From Haemonchus contortus (Eukaryota > Nematoda > Chromadorea > Rhabditida > Trichostrongylidae): DNA of 64,000 nt. Under the pieces are notes generated by a model that was not told the origin of the DNA, ran no database searches, and saw only the letters and a program-made list of their open reading frames with translations. Positions 39,760 through 52,440 of the stretch are shown here, piece by piece; within the stretch, counting starts at the first letter, position 1; each line of letters begins with the position of its first letter. The stretch spans positions 17,945,293 through 18,009,292 of the forward strand of contig LS997565.1 in NCBI GenBank assembly GCA_000469685.2, given 5' to 3'. The translations under genes were made by a program, and so were the position numbers.

Positions 39760-40499
39760 TATTGCCCAATTTTGCAAAGTTATGCAGAAGAAAGGAAGGT
39801 CTCAAGAGGGAAAGCGGTTCAGTTGAAGTGAAGTCGTCGAATCAGAGAAGAACACTCGCGGAACCATCAGCGACCAATCACTTCACAGACGCGGATATCA
39901 TTCTCTCTCATTTTTGAGGATGCGCCACGCCTACGAATGCAGCTGACACTTTTTGTTGCTGCAAGATGAACCGTGCGATGGAATCTGAATAGGCCCAGAC
40001 ACGATCGTATGTTCCGTTGCTATCAGAATTCTCCTTCTCTCGTTTTGCCTCCCTTATTGTTATTTTTAGTCCCATCGTGAGTCGTCTTTGTGAGACGGTC
40101 CCTTGAAAAACAGACACAATACTCAGTTGAACATTCCTCAATTCATGGCTCTCCTCGATTTATGGCTCATTTTAAGTGAAGTATATTATTCGAGCGATTA
40201 TCTGCCGTGCACATACGAAATATTATTTTTGAAGTGCTGGATCGTTGATGCCACATTCTCCCGGCCGACAAAAAAGTGGTTGAGCCAGTTCAGAAATAGT
40301 CCTGGAGGTCTCTGTCGGAACGTCAGGAATGTCTTTTGCGAGTTTCTATGTTTTGATTTCTATACAAAATGTCATTCTAGTATCGATGTCCAAAGGAAAT
40401 GGCATGAGCACCAGTCCAGAGGCAGTTTTCGGCAAAACTTTGCTGACGTATTTGCTACGATTTACTGATTAATGGCAATATCCTATTTCATCTTATCCT
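39760..40499. other. no supported gene
   Basis: The plus-strand frame 40103-40468 (121 codons) shows no recognised motif and no supporting splice structure. Confidence 0.4.
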
Positions 40500-40748
40500 A
40501 ATCCCGAATCGGTATCCGCCCAGGCAAACCAATCCTTCCATCCCTCCATGGTCCGTTAATTAGTGCCAGACTCATCTGGGAGGGTAAAAGCACTGATTTG
40601 TACATATGCTGGCCACCGCAAGTCACTGTGCAGACCAAATACGCATTCAATACGCCACTATGATTCTGAATGGAAGTCGAATGTGTGGGTGCATCCCTCA
40701 GTCGGGATTGATGAACGATGCAGGACTTTATCTTTTATCCTTTATGAG
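40500..40748 (+). repeat. tRNA-derived SINE, head-truncated
   Basis: The body matches the copies at 11.8 and 32.3 kb: GCCAGACTCATCTGGGAGGG, ACTGATTTGTACATATGCTG, CCACCGCAAGTCACTG, ATTCTGAATGGAAGTCGAAT and CTTTATCTTTTATCC at the 3' end. The tRNA-like head is lost or heavily worn. Confidence 0.8.
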
Positions 40749-43700
40749 TTCTCATGTCATCTGAGATAAAAGAGATGAAGAAGATGAAGCTTTACATGGG
40801 GTAATAGAGCTTTTATCATCCTTTCTGTTGAAAATTCTCAAATGCTGCCTTCCTTTCAGTGGCAAAGGTTCTAAAATGCTATTTCTTTTTTGATGGCAAT
40901 GAATGTTTTACAAAAGCACTTTGATAGTCAGAGGGGCTGTACTTATTATGAAAGTGTGTCATATTTGAACACATCTCCATCATGGATTCACCGCTGAGAT
41001 CCACTACTTGACTTGAAGGCCACCTATGGTTCCGAACTAACAAATGGTAACGGAATATTGAATAAATGTGAAGGGTACAATTTTTTAAGAACTTTTTTTT
41101 GAAAAAAGCCGAGCATTACGTGAGTTCATTGATATTGCCGTCGCAAAATCAACACAGAATCATCGAGTAAAACATTTCCCCTCCAATAATCCGATTCTCT
41201 ACGCCAACACGAGGAAGTACACACAGTAGTAGGATTACAGCTGAAACATACCACCTAGTCGAAGAAAAGGGTTTATGGCGTAAAGTCTACAAACTTCGCT
41301 TTGAAACGAGCAGCTCAGTGACTTTTTTTGGAAACGAATCAGTGTTTCGGATAAAACGGTGCGTTGCCAAAAAGTCACATAAAGTAACGCACTGAATTTA
41401 CACTTTTGTCATTTCTTTTAAAGGTCTTTTACAGTAACCATGTTATATACAGTGAGGCACCGACAGCCGCATCGAGGAGAATGCAGTGCGGGAACTGCGA
41501 CACGACTGAGATTCCTGGCAGAATTTGTTTTCACCTGCTATAACATTCAGAAGAAACTGAATCATTCCTAATCAGCAAATTCAAATGAACTCTTACCATT
41601 TCATTTCCCACTTTCCTATTCTCTGACACCTGGCTCCATATATTACAAGTGTCCCCTTGGAACGGATGGCTCATCATTTTTTCATGTATTACTTCGTCTC
41701 CCTTACACCAACTCCATTGCCGCGCGACGCTTGAACGAGCTATTAACTGCTCTTTCTAGTGAAATATGCAAATTTTGGAGAGCACTATAATTTTTTTCCG
41801 TAAGTTCTACCGTACCAGTGATTCTTTTAACTAAGGATCACATAAATATGAAGATGTGTTCGATAAACACCCTCTTCGAAGACTGGGAAAAAGGCTGCTC
41901 TTCGCGTGTTCACTCATCATCTATTCGTCGATCATCTGTCATGTCTTATAGTTCCTCGTAGGATTTAGCTTATTGTAATGTTTGATGTTGCTATAAGGTT
42001 TTCGCTCCAGGAAGAAAGCATCGACAGACCGCAAAGAGCTTATCATCCTGTAGACGTATAAATACCCCCTGTATCGCTTCAAGAGTGCCCCTGTGCTTTG
42101 ACGCTCTTTGCGGTTCTCAACCTGGTCTAGCACAGTGCACATTTTATCGAACGCTTTCATAATCCATTTTTATCCATTATTGGAAGGTATTTGTACACTC
42201 GCTGTTTTTGTGTTGACTATCATTCCCGCGTGGCAAATAGCAAGAGACGACTACAGTACTCGCCTTAAGAACTTGAAATTTCACGCGAATGTCGCAAACT
42301 TAGTCTTTTTTGTCTTTTCTCCATAAATCGGTTCACAGTGGACTGATTCAGAAGCTGAAGATACCAATGAATTTAGCTCAACTATCCCTATCAGCTGATA
42401 TACTTTTATGCCTTTAGAATCATAATTGCTTGAATGGTGAATAAGATCCACAGGTGACGAGGTAGTGAAGTGCCGAGAGAGAGGAATGGCTCGAGAAATG
42501 ATTATTTGAGAGGGCGGGGGTGGGGGGGGAAGGTAAGATGTGCAGGAGCTAGGTACTGCAGGGATAGGAGGTATTCAGACTTCAGAGAAAAATCCCCCCA
42601 AAGATCGGAAAATGTCGAAAAAATTGACCCAATTGTTTGTAAATTGATAGCATATTCTCCGTTAGGCCTGTGAGGAGCGTCATTGAGTGCAAAGACTCTA
42701 GATGCTAGATCTACAGCCTCCACTTTCGAAATAAGCGATGAAGACTGAACAGAACAGATCGACCATTTTCACACTGTACTGAGTAAAGTCGAATATCTAG
42801 CGCACTCCGAAGCTGATTCTGAACACTTGGTCCTCAGGGATCAATCAGCTCGGAAGTGCTAAACCGTGCACTCCATGTACATGCAATTACTTTTCGGATG
42901 GAACCCAAGTGCACGGCGGAATCCAAAACGAAGCATTTTTGCTACTTCAGGATACTAGCTTATAGAGATCGACAAACTGCCTTTGAATTTCTCCAAACCG
43001 AACCGCTTCATGGAGAAAAGACGAAAAAAGACGCGAAGCCGGGGTACTCGCGTTTATTCCCGCGTTCTCACGGCGAGCACTGTATATATTTCAATGAATC
43101 AGTTTAAGTACACACTGGCTTGCTATTTGATACCTGTACGTTAAAGTTCAACGTACGCACAACGTTGGAAGAAAAAAGGTAAAGCGCTCCGAATTATACA
43201 GTCTGTCATTGAGACTGGTGATGCGGACGCGCCATACACAACAGCAGTGATGTATGAACCTATTTTCAACACTATATATGCAAAACCCAGGAGGATGATT
43301 ATGTACAAATCAGTTTTTCCATTTTTGCAACGAATCGTTCACACAAATAGTCAACTTTATCAAGTTCCACAATTACCCCACGACGGTATCGACCACAAAT
43401 TACTGCCTAGTTATGCACGCTGACGCGTGCATTATATGCCCACGATCACTCATCTGCGATGGAGTCATTCTAATCAGTTTTTCCGCGTGCTAGGATGTTT
43501 TTAAATAGATATGAATTTCGTATTTCAACTCCGCCACCTTAATGCGAACCCCGCCCGCCTCGAAGGTTTCTCCAGATTTCTTTTAATATTTCTTATCACT
43601 TTTCAGCTATCAGCCTCCATGTGAATGCACACTCCGCCCATTGTGAGCGTAGCTTCGCCAAGTTTATGCATCCCAGCACGCTTAAGACCTTTCTCATTCT

Positions 43701-44430
43701 TTTTATATTTTTCCTGGTCATCACGTCGCCCATCCCTCGCTTGCTCATTTTTTTTCGGCGTTTGGGCTGTTACGGAACTTGAATTAGACGTTTTGCGCAA
43801 GACCGCCCACCCCTGTGCATGTTCAGCCCCCCGTGGGCGGAGCTCCGCTATGCTCACATGTGGTCTTGCTGACCTTGCCCTACGCCCAGCCCTTCCATGC
43901 CCGGACCCTTTTTATGCAAGTGCTTTCTCAGGTAATATGGAATTTCTCAACAGACAGAAGGGATACAGACAGACACGAGGGTGTATACATATGTAGTATG
44001 TATAGTGAGGATTATTTGAATGATGTTCTTAGCGTTTTGTCATGTTGGATCAGGTCTTTTCAGCCACGAAATGATCGATACGTTCTTACCCCATACAATA
44101 TCTAATTCATTACAAAGGAGCTCCGGCCTGAAGACATAGACATGTGTGCAATCAGATGAAACACCTTCGAAAATTCAAGTCATTAGAGGAATCTAGGCCT
44201 GTCCCGCACGTTAAAAAACATAAGAAAGTCTGCGTTTTTGATAAGATCTTTGTGTCAGAATTAACTGGCCAAACCTGCCGTGTTCTGAAACACGTAAAAA
44301 AGGCAAACTGGATAAGCTACAATGCCAAGCGACGCCGCTGCCAGTTTGAAGATACGTCGATAACACACCAGACCGTTACCTCCAACTGGCATAAAACCAA
44401 AATCTTTAGACAGGATAACAGCAGTGGCTA
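40749..44430. other. no supported gene
   Basis: About 3.7 kb of short open frames. I recognise no exon pair, RNA or element ends. Confidence 0.45.
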
Positions 44431-44496
44431 GGATTCCAGAGCAACTACGGTGGTGAATGCAAGCTTCCATTCACCACCGTAGTTGCTCTGGAATCC
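44431..44496. repeat. perfect 29-bp inverted repeat, 8-nt loop
   Basis: The left arm 44431-44459 starts GGATTCCAGAGCAACTACGG. The right arm 44468-44496 is its exact reverse complement, with CAAGCTTC between. Pairing stops immediately outside. As RNA it would make a perfect hairpin, and as DNA a cruciform. No element is recognised. Confidence 0.95.
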
Positions 44497-45878
44497 GATT
44501 GCGTGGGCACAATCCGAAATGGCATTGTTCAATGTCAGATTTACTATATGTGCTTTTCTATGGTAAGGGCAGGCTCACACAAACACGCACAGTTCGATGG
44601 ATTCAATAAGATGAGATCAAACTGGATTGAAATAACAAAGAGCAACAATGGGACAGAGTCGACTTTGTTTGGATGGCTAACGTTGAGATAATATAGAGAA
44701 GCTAATCAAATTTGTCGCCGAATTCGAACAAGCGAATAATGCAAACTGTTTTCAAAGAATTTGTTTGTTTTTGTCGACCCATAGTAAGCTCTCTCTAAGG
44801 AGATCATAGCCAAAGGGTGGATGCACTTTAGATGATCTACGAAGAAACCTAAGCAACACTTCCATTTTTATATAAATAGGTCCTCTTCAGACCAAGTCAG
44901 CAGTGAAGGTACAGGGGTTCCATTTATGAGCAAAAAACATCATGAATATTTCAGAGCACATGAAAAAATATAGAGTAAAAATAGAAAACTGATATGCCAC
45001 CATATCGCCCAATTTCACGCAGTGTGATCATAACGACGCTTCGTAACATACAGCCGTGTTGTATTCCCAGCTGATTCCATTCTGTTTGTTTGAACTTCCA
45101 GCCATTTTCATGCTATGATAACCCTTTTGACTGTTTTTACGGAGCACTTCCGCTTCGAGAAATCGTTGTCGCAAAAACGTCAAGAGCACATAACATACAA
45201 AGAAGGAATCCCCGGTACATACAAAGAAGGAATCCTCGGTACAATGCCCATGAAAAAATGAAATAGAAAATGGTGCCAAAGAAAATACAATGGTAAGGCA
45301 TACAAAACTACCCAATCATGAGCGGCTTACGTTCAAAAATAAAAAAATGCTGCACAAAAAATGATTTAGGCAGAATGGAACTATTTGGAGGCAAAACGGA
45401 AAAGCGGTTTTACGTTATGAGGCCCCGCCATGGTTACACTCTGCGAAATGGAGTCATGTGGAAAGCAGCACTTAGCGGTTGGCAATACAACCCGTATCTG
45501 ACAAAGGCGCCGAAGATCGGCATGGTTAGTATTTTTGGCAAAAACGAACGATATGGGAAAGCAATGGTATGGTCCAGCTCACAGTGCCCGCGTGCCTTTA
45601 TCCGGTTTCAAAGGATTAGTGGAAAAGCCACAGAGAAGCGTCACCAATATTAAAATATGCAAATGAGACGATCCAACAAAAAATCCTACGCACACACGCA
45701 CTTTCATGGATGACGTTAAATAAAATTGGTAAGAACACATTCGTGTATGGAGAAATTATGCGCTATGATTTCCTGAATCTCATAAAAAATTCGAAAATCT
45801 CAAGTACACTATAAGAAATAGAAGTACTCACCAGCAGCCGGGAGAAAGTCAAGACTCACAAGGGTGGCGATTAATGGA
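44497..45878. other. no supported gene; one 111-codon frame and a small tandem repeat
   Basis: The plus-strand frame 45318-45653 (111 codons, basic) has no recognised motif. At 45193-45240 a 24-bp unit starting ACATACAAAGAAGGAATC occurs twice in tandem with one difference. Confidence 0.4.
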
Positions 45879-45960
45879 CAAAAATTCAGTCTGGACGGGA
45901 CTCGAACCCGTACTTGTCCTTTCCGGGGACCGTGCTCTTATCGTACTGCGACGATATAAC
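45879..45960 (-). tRNA. tRNA-like sequence, probably pseudogene or SINE head
   Basis: The minus strand has a good T arm ACGGGTTCGAGTCCCGT with an ideal B box, a plausible anticodon hairpin GTCC-CCGGAAA-GGAC, and a D-arm-like GCAGTACGATAAGAGC. The acceptor halves do not pair and position 33 is not T, so a working tRNA is unlikely. It may be a relic or a SINE head. Confidence 0.35.
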
Positions 45961-46679
45961 AGCAGCTAACAAAAGTCAAGACTGTTTTTTCATTCTTTTT
46001 GCGTTTACTTTTCCTCCTCAACTGCGAGAAACTAACACAGTAAACACGGGATAATCAACTTGCTTCAGAGGCCTCCGATGGGCTGATCACGTAAATCGAG
46101 CCTCCTCAAAAGCCACACGAGGCTGAGCGCGTCGCTGACCCCTCCCCAATCAACTCCTATCGATTACCGTAGAGGCCTGACTGTCTCCTCAATAAACGTC
46201 TCTTTACACAGAACAGGCGATATTAAATAAACAACATCGATGTCATGCAGTCTCCTTGCTTACCATATGGGCTTATGACACACGAAAACGTTGTGCACGA
46301 GCGATCATACAGGCGATTCCGGACCAGCCGTTGTTTAGGCTTCTAGGGTGGGATATCCACAACTCGCAGTATGTCTGAGACCTCTCTCTCTCCCACACAT
46401 GATCGTATGGCCGCACTTAATTCGTTTGATATGCATGGAACACCAAATGCAACTTTTGTTCCCTTTTCCTGGTAACGATGCTTCCTTATAATGGCTTTCT
46501 TAGCTTTAAATATTTGGGCGGAAAGTGAATAGACTAGTATGTTCCTGTTGGTAGGACTTACGACAGCATTCAGTCCTGAAGCACACGCAGTTATTCAAAC
46601 CTGAACATTGAGAAAAGTGAGCCAATCGTTTGTCGGTTCCTCCCGTGTGAGCTTTATGTTATATGCTATCTATGAATGT

Positions 46680-47080
46680 TGGCTGAGCAATTCGAAACAG
46701 GCTCTCATCTCCGTCTAGGTGAGCACGCGATAAAGCAATCGTCTACAGTATAGAGTGGATATACACTCTTGAACGGGTTGTTCAATTTCCGCCGCGATGC
46801 CTGCTGGAACAGTGTTTTGTCCTATCGCTAGTCCTCTAATCTGCTGGTAGTACTCGCCCGACCACTTGAATATGCTGCACCATAGGCACTCTCCAGTTGC
46901 TTGCATAGTGGAGTAGTGTATAAGGAGGTCACGTCAATGGAACCCATCACGCTTTTCCCCTCCAACCACAACATCATGAAGCTCATTAGCAGCGCGTTGT
47001 TGAAGGAAATGAGTGAAGGGAGTTTCTTGAGAAGCTGTACAAGTATTAATTTCAGGAATCATGGGATCCTATCGATCGGC
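46680..47080 (-). mobile_element. Penelope-like element RT fragment
   Basis: Minus-strand pieces match the plus-strand Penelope-like copy at 49-50 kb. SIDVTSLYTT is the RT motif A region. CSIFKWSGEYYQQIRGLAIG parallels CSIFKWSGQYYRQIRGLVMG, and YTVDDCFIACS, read in a shifted frame, corresponds to YIDDCFVVCS. Frameshifts break it. Confidence 0.75.
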
Positions 47081-47308
47081 GCACGACACTACTTGATAGA
47101 ACTAACCTTGTAATAAGACGGTTCATTCACTGATTGCGCCTCCCAGTTGAATTTTATGCGTCTATGAGCACGTATAGGACCGAGCAGTTAGGAAGTTACT
47201 TATCTGCCGCACTACGATGTTTTGAGGTAGGTTGGTACTCGTTTCGGCTCTTCCTATACGAGCGATTGTACACATGGGAATTCCCGTGCCAATTCAGTAT
47301 CGAGAATT

Positions 47309-48112
47309 TCAGTGCTCATCCATGTTTAGAATATCGGGTTTGAATTTGTCCAAGAAATTATGCAAATGATGAATTTTGTTCACAATACTACGGGCATTGA
47401 AAAGGAAACACTCCAGTACCGTTATCAAGGGAGTCGTGCAAGCTAAGGCGTTTTCCGAGGATCTCTGCAAAAATTGTGAAACAGGTCTGAGCTCTCCTTT
47501 GAAAACAACCCACTCGCGAATAGACTTGCCACTGTTGTGCTCCATAGCAAGTTGTCGAAATTCATACTCAAGTTTCCTTTCATCAGGAGTCATCATCCTT
47601 CTGACAAAGATGATCGCGAACCTATTTGACTTGAAGTTCCTTGCATTAGCCAGTGCAGTGCGTCAATGAGTGCGAAGGTATGAGAACTTTTACAAGTCTG
47701 GGATGAGAACAATCCTTTTTTCTATTTCATAGACTTTAACGGAGCGACATTCCGCACTCAAAACTTCCAAAACATTCGCTTCAAGATCTCTCGGTCTCTC
47801 AGACGGCACTGAATGTGAAAGTGCTTCTTGATTCAATCTAGAACGACGCTTCTAGAGCGTTCATCAGCTTCCATATGCTCTGTCAATTCTTTGAGATTGT
47901 TTCCGCTGCAACCTTTCGATTTCGGGATTGGTATCACTCCCTACTTTAATAAGTTGACTTGCTGAAAGCATGGCGTGATTCGTATAAACCGATGACGTTC
48001 CAGACGAATGACAAAAAACCCCTCGAGTTACTTTGGAGTTACTTGAGCTATCAAGCACCTCCTTCTCCCTGTGAATTCGATCTACTTTGGGTGGCATGAT
48101 TAATCGCGCCAA
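47309..48112 (-). mobile_element. CR1/L2-like non-LTR retrotransposon fragment
   Basis: Minus-strand pieces look like an ORF1 (MPPKVDRIHREKEVL near 48112-48060; FAIIFVRRMMTPDERKLEY near 47600) running into an ORF2 start with CFLFNARSIVNKIHHLHNFL, KFKPDIL. This is typical of the opening of a CR1/L2-type endonuclease. The sequence is cut off soon after, next to the Penelope-like fragment. The clade call is tentative. Confidence 0.55.
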
Positions 48113-49050
48113 CTACTGATGAAATCGATCATTAAAAGAAACAAGCGAGCACGGAACACGCGATAGAAACAACAACGGGCCGTAAGCTAAAATAACTTTA
48201 GCAAAAAGGAGATTCTGGAGGAGGAAAAAGTTTTTGAGACACAAGGAAGCAGTTGTAATTGTAAAAACACAGAAATTAATTATCGAAAGAGAAATTAAAG
48301 AGACATAAATAAATAGCCGCTGCTCGGTACCAGTAATTAGGTTGCAGTGAATGGCTCTGCCATATTATAATAGAACGCAGATTGCAAACAACGAGCCCGA
48401 AAAGATTCTTATACCTTGGAATCTACTTCGAAATCACGCTCTTTTGACTAGGGATACGTAGAGGAAAAGGGTAGAGGCGGTATATGAGAGCTGCTCGCAA
48501 TATTGCAACCCTTCTTGCCGACTTTTGCCCTATACAGTGCGACCAGCGACAATGGTGGTCACTGGTTTGAGCATTATGCTGACACCTTTACTACTGCAGG
48601 ACACGGCTGGTTTTAGAATCTATCTAAAGAGGTAACACAAAGACCCAACAAAAGATAAAATACCGACGATGTGCTGAGTGGCTGGTGGCTGCTGCTCGAC
48701 TGTGGCTGGCGGTGGCTGGTGGCTGCTCGGCGAAGAAATCTGGGGAGGCTAATCTCTTTCCACCTTATACAGCAGGTGGGTCACGCCTTAGGCGGGTGGG
48801 CTACAGGCGTCAATGGGTCACCGTACCCTCTTAGGGCCGCGTTCTGCCCGTGGGTAGGTCAGCATGACCCATCGCGCTCTAGGGAGGGCGCCTCTGAAAG
48901 GTGCCTTATTCTTGGCCTTCCTATTTCACAATACCACAAACGATCATGCCATGACTACAGATTACTTACAACTTTGCGTGATATGGTGTAACTTAGAGCC
49001 GGATAGGGGGGAAGATGGGCTCCAAGTCAAAGCTTTCCCCTAGCTGTTTT
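48113..49050. other. upstream of the Penelope-like copy; no supported gene
   Basis: A GGTGGCTG-rich imperfect repeat lies near 48675-48730 inside a plus-strand frame (48671-48991). It may be 5' sequence of the following element; not proven. Confidence 0.4.
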
Positions 49051-50780
49051 CTAAGCTACGGTGTCGCCTGGCCCTGATGGTTCTTGCATTCAAAATACTT
49101 GAGGGAGAACTGCGACTTTGGCCATCGATATTTCGGGAACATCGACCCTCAAATGAACGGCGAAACGGCTTCCGATTTTTCGGCCATAAAATGAGCAAGT
49201 TCCAGAAACAACTCCGCTACAAGAGAAGAAGCAGGCCACTCTGGAACTGCTCAATGAATATGAATCATCGGCAAACACCTATGGCCATTCCATCACCCAG
49301 ATAATGGTTTTGATAACGAGTGTCTTGAGTGCTCTATTTTTAAGTGGTCCGGACAATATTATAGGCAGATCAGGGGACTGGTCATGGGGCAGCGGCTGGC
49401 ACCCGTACTAGCCATAGCTTATATGTCCAAAATAGAAAAGCCGTTACTGGATGGCCGGCCTACTGTGTACTGCTGCTACATAGACGACTGTTTTGTCGTC
49501 TGTTCTACGGAAGAGGAAATGGACACGTGTTATGATCTGCTCAACAGACAAGCAGAAAACATCAAATTTACACGTGAGAAGCCAAAACATAACTGGCTTC
49601 CTTTCCTTAATTCACAAGTCAGGCTTGAAGGGGGTCTTTACAGTACCAAATGGTATCGAAAGCCCAGTAGCAAAAACATTTTGGTACACTTTAATTCGGC
49701 ACATCCCTTCAAAACGAAGCGAGCTATCACAAGTGATATATTTAAAACGGCGAAATTGGTGTCATCCGGAAGGCGGGAGAAAACTGAGTCTATAGAGCTT
49801 GCAAGAACGATCGCGCTTTCCAATGGTTACCCTCTAGCTCCTAAAAACAGTTATGGATCATATAAAAAAGAACAACGTGGCCCCGTCATCGATAACTTGG
49901 ATGAAGTAGCGCTCTGTATCCCCTATCCACTAATAAGTGATGCTGTGAGCTGTGAAATAGGAGTGGCGCTGCACAGGTGTGACTTAAAGGACATGGTACG
50001 TGTGGTCGAGATCCCACCTGAAAATCTTAAGCAGCGGCTGGTTCGAAACCGCTGCTACGATCGAATTTGCCTGACTCCCAATTGCGTCATCTGCCCTAAT
50101 GGACAGGAGGGTGACTGCATGACACCAGGCGTGATCTACCTGACCACATGCAATCTATGCGGGAAGAATCTATAGGGAAGACTGTGCGCTATGCGACTTC
50201 TGCGCGTTAGGGTCAAGGATTATTTGGAGGGTTTAAATCGAGCAAGGGTGGAGACCCCCTTCGGGTGCACACCGAGTAGAGTCCCATAAAGGTGCTGTAT
50301 TCGGAATTACGGTTAGGATTCTATTACGAGAACCCCTCATTTCGGCGCGGAAAACACTTGAAGCATTTTTCATCAAGGCTAGGTCTCCAAAAATGAATAG
50401 GAAGGACGAGTGCCTAGCCGTAGCTAGTGAACTCGCGCCTTTCTCTGACCTCTGTGGGTTTTTTATGCCTCTGGTATCACGGCGGGAGGGATGGGGCATA
50501 TCATCTAAAGCTACCCCAAGTCCCTATGGGTCAGTTTAGCGGCGGTCGTCCATACGACCGGTTTTTGCGGTTGTTGTTGGAGGTGGGTTAAACGTTTTAA
50601 GGGTTATCATGCCCATTTGGAAACATTAGGTCTAGAGGTCCGATTTTTGAAGCTAAAGTGTTGACTGAGGAATGGATAGCAATTATCTACAGGTTTCCAA
50701 CTCTGAGGAAGATAACGCCGAAACGTAAGTTGATAAAAAGTTGTTTACCATCTTGGCATCAGGTTTCAATAAAATCTCGT
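49050..50780 (+). mobile_element. Penelope-like retroelement, degenerate 5', intact RT tail and GIY-YIG remains
   Basis: In order on the plus strand: frameshifted RT start; the open 263-codon part (49384-50175) with the catalytic motif YIDD; a Cys-rich stretch; and after 50175 the rest of a GIY-YIG nuclease in shifted frames (RLLRVRVKDYLEGLNRAR, ARKTLEAFFIKARSPKMNRK, DECLAVASELAPF). A hairpin (CGGTCGTCCATACGACCG) lies near 50542. These RT plus GIY-YIG features define Penelope-like elements. A nematode-specific clade (Nematis-type) is a guess. Confidence 0.8.
49384..50175 (+). pseudogene. Penelope-like RT C-terminal half with zinc-finger-like linker
   Basis: Open for 263 codons, starting inside the RT (GQRLAPVLAIAYMSKIEKPL). 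The active-site YIDDCFVVCS is near residues 32-41, followed by FLNSQVRLEGGLYSTKWYRK, the RT end. CYDRICLTPNCVICP and GDC then form a Cys-rich linker. The GIY part begins with GVIYLTTCNLCGKN, but a stop falls where the YIG residues should follow. The frame upstream (CSIFKWSGQYYRQIRGLV) is continuous with it, but earlier RT motifs lie in other frames. It is therefore a broken element, not a host gene. Confidence 0.8.
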
Positions 50781-52440
50781 AAAATTCGTGTCCAAACTCT
50801 TCTCAGTTCAAAGCAGTATTAAACAAAGTCAATTAGTTGGACGCTCTTGGCCTGGAAGATGTATAGTAGTTTCATTTTGTTTGTTTGTCTAATATTGTCC
50901 TTATACTGTTTCTCCGCTGCTCAGGTAGCGTAGCTTCCCTATTAGTTCCTCTTTCGCCGGGATGATACTCATTGGACCCATTTCACAACGACAAGCACCA
51001 CTGAAACCCCTCAACATCATACGGCAAGGAAGTCTCTGGTATGGTTGACGTGGTTTGATGTGCGGCAGATTTTGCTAAGTTTACCGGTTCCACGTAGGTG
51101 GCTGGCAAACCCGTGTTTCGAAGTGCCGGTAAATTCCCATCACCCCAAGTGGCTGAGGGCACCATGGCCGGCTGGTGCTGGCTTCGCTGGGGTTGAGTTC
51201 TGACTTCACCGTGCCATTCCTAATTCTTGCTCTACTCTAGGAAAGACTGCTTGCCGAGTGAATCTCTGGTCTAGGTCTCTGTTGCCACACATCAACTTCT
51301 ATTATTTGTTAACTAATCCTGAGTTTTATGACGTTGTTCCAACTTTATGTTCATTACACATTGTTTGGTTTGTTTGATTTTTATTTCTTTCTTTACGTCT
51401 AAATGATCGTTTCCGCGAACAGCCGTATGTCTCAATACGGCGTCTCATAGAACGCATAAATAAATAAATATAAATAAATATAAATAAATAAATATAAATA
51501 TAAATATATAAACTAGCACACCCATGATCATTTGAACAAATGCATGCAAGGCATAGTTCACATATATAGTGAAAGCAACATGAAGTCTGAATCATGGTGG
51601 GTTTTTGAGCCAGGAGAAAAGGAATTACAGTAGATTGCCTGCGAAATAGAAAAGAGGAATAGCGAAGAATAGCATTGCCTTGCATCGCATCGCATTGCAT
51701 AGGACACAGAAAGTCGTCAAGTTCGTGCTATGTGCTATCAACACAGAAATTCATCAAGTCGTGCTATTTACCTCCGGCGACGCTTCGTTCAGCTTTCAGC
51801 ACAAGATCGTCGAAGGGTGTTCATCCGCAAGTTTCACAGCATCGGTAATGGGCAATATGTAGGAGTGTGACCTAGAGCGGGATAGGTAGCCTGACGTTGC
51901 TCCAGCGGCATCCTATACATTGGCAGCGTTGTATGAATACAATAAGGACGATGGAAAGTAATGGCGAATCATTTGACGTAGGAATACATTATCATATGAG
52001 AGATCAAGCATGCGTGCTGTGCGAAAGGTTTGGAAACATGACTTTGAGTAAAAACGGCAAACAACTTAGCAAATTCATAAGGTGAGCGGAATGTAAGTGA
52101 AGACAGAAGAGCGGACGACAACAGATTGACCGGCACGTCAAAGGTACTCGCGACATGCTGTCCATTGACGTCCATTTCTCCTGTCATCTGCAGCCGTTAT
52201 AACGAATGTTGTTTGACGATGAGGTATTGCGCTGAAATAGAAACATTTACTCAATAAATCCTTACAGATCGTTGGCGTGGCTTCTATGGCCTCCACTTTT
52301 TTCTTGCTTATACCGCGTTGCATTTGCATGCTGACCGAGCGTCATCGATTTTTCGAGGGACCTTCAGCAGGTGATCAAACTGCAATACATAAGTTTCTTA
52401 TTGTCAGTAATGAGCGTGACTGAAGCCGAGTTGGCGCCGC
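50781..52440. other. no supported gene; AAATA-type microsatellite
   Basis: An AAATA/AATA simple repeat lies at about 51455-51512, like the SINE tail composition. The remainder has only short open frames. Confidence 0.5.

Noticed and set aside
43603..43996. Overlapping plus and minus frames of 84-123 codons with compositional bias
   Set aside because: Neither strand shows recognisable domains or splice structure.
45318..45653. 111-codon plus-strand frame as a possible gene
   Set aside because: No motif, no splice partners and ordinary length for chance in this DNA; kept only as a note.
48671..48991. 106-codon frame rich in Trp and Gly
   Set aside because: It arises partly from an imperfect GGTGGCTG repeat and borders the Penelope-like element; no protein family recognised.
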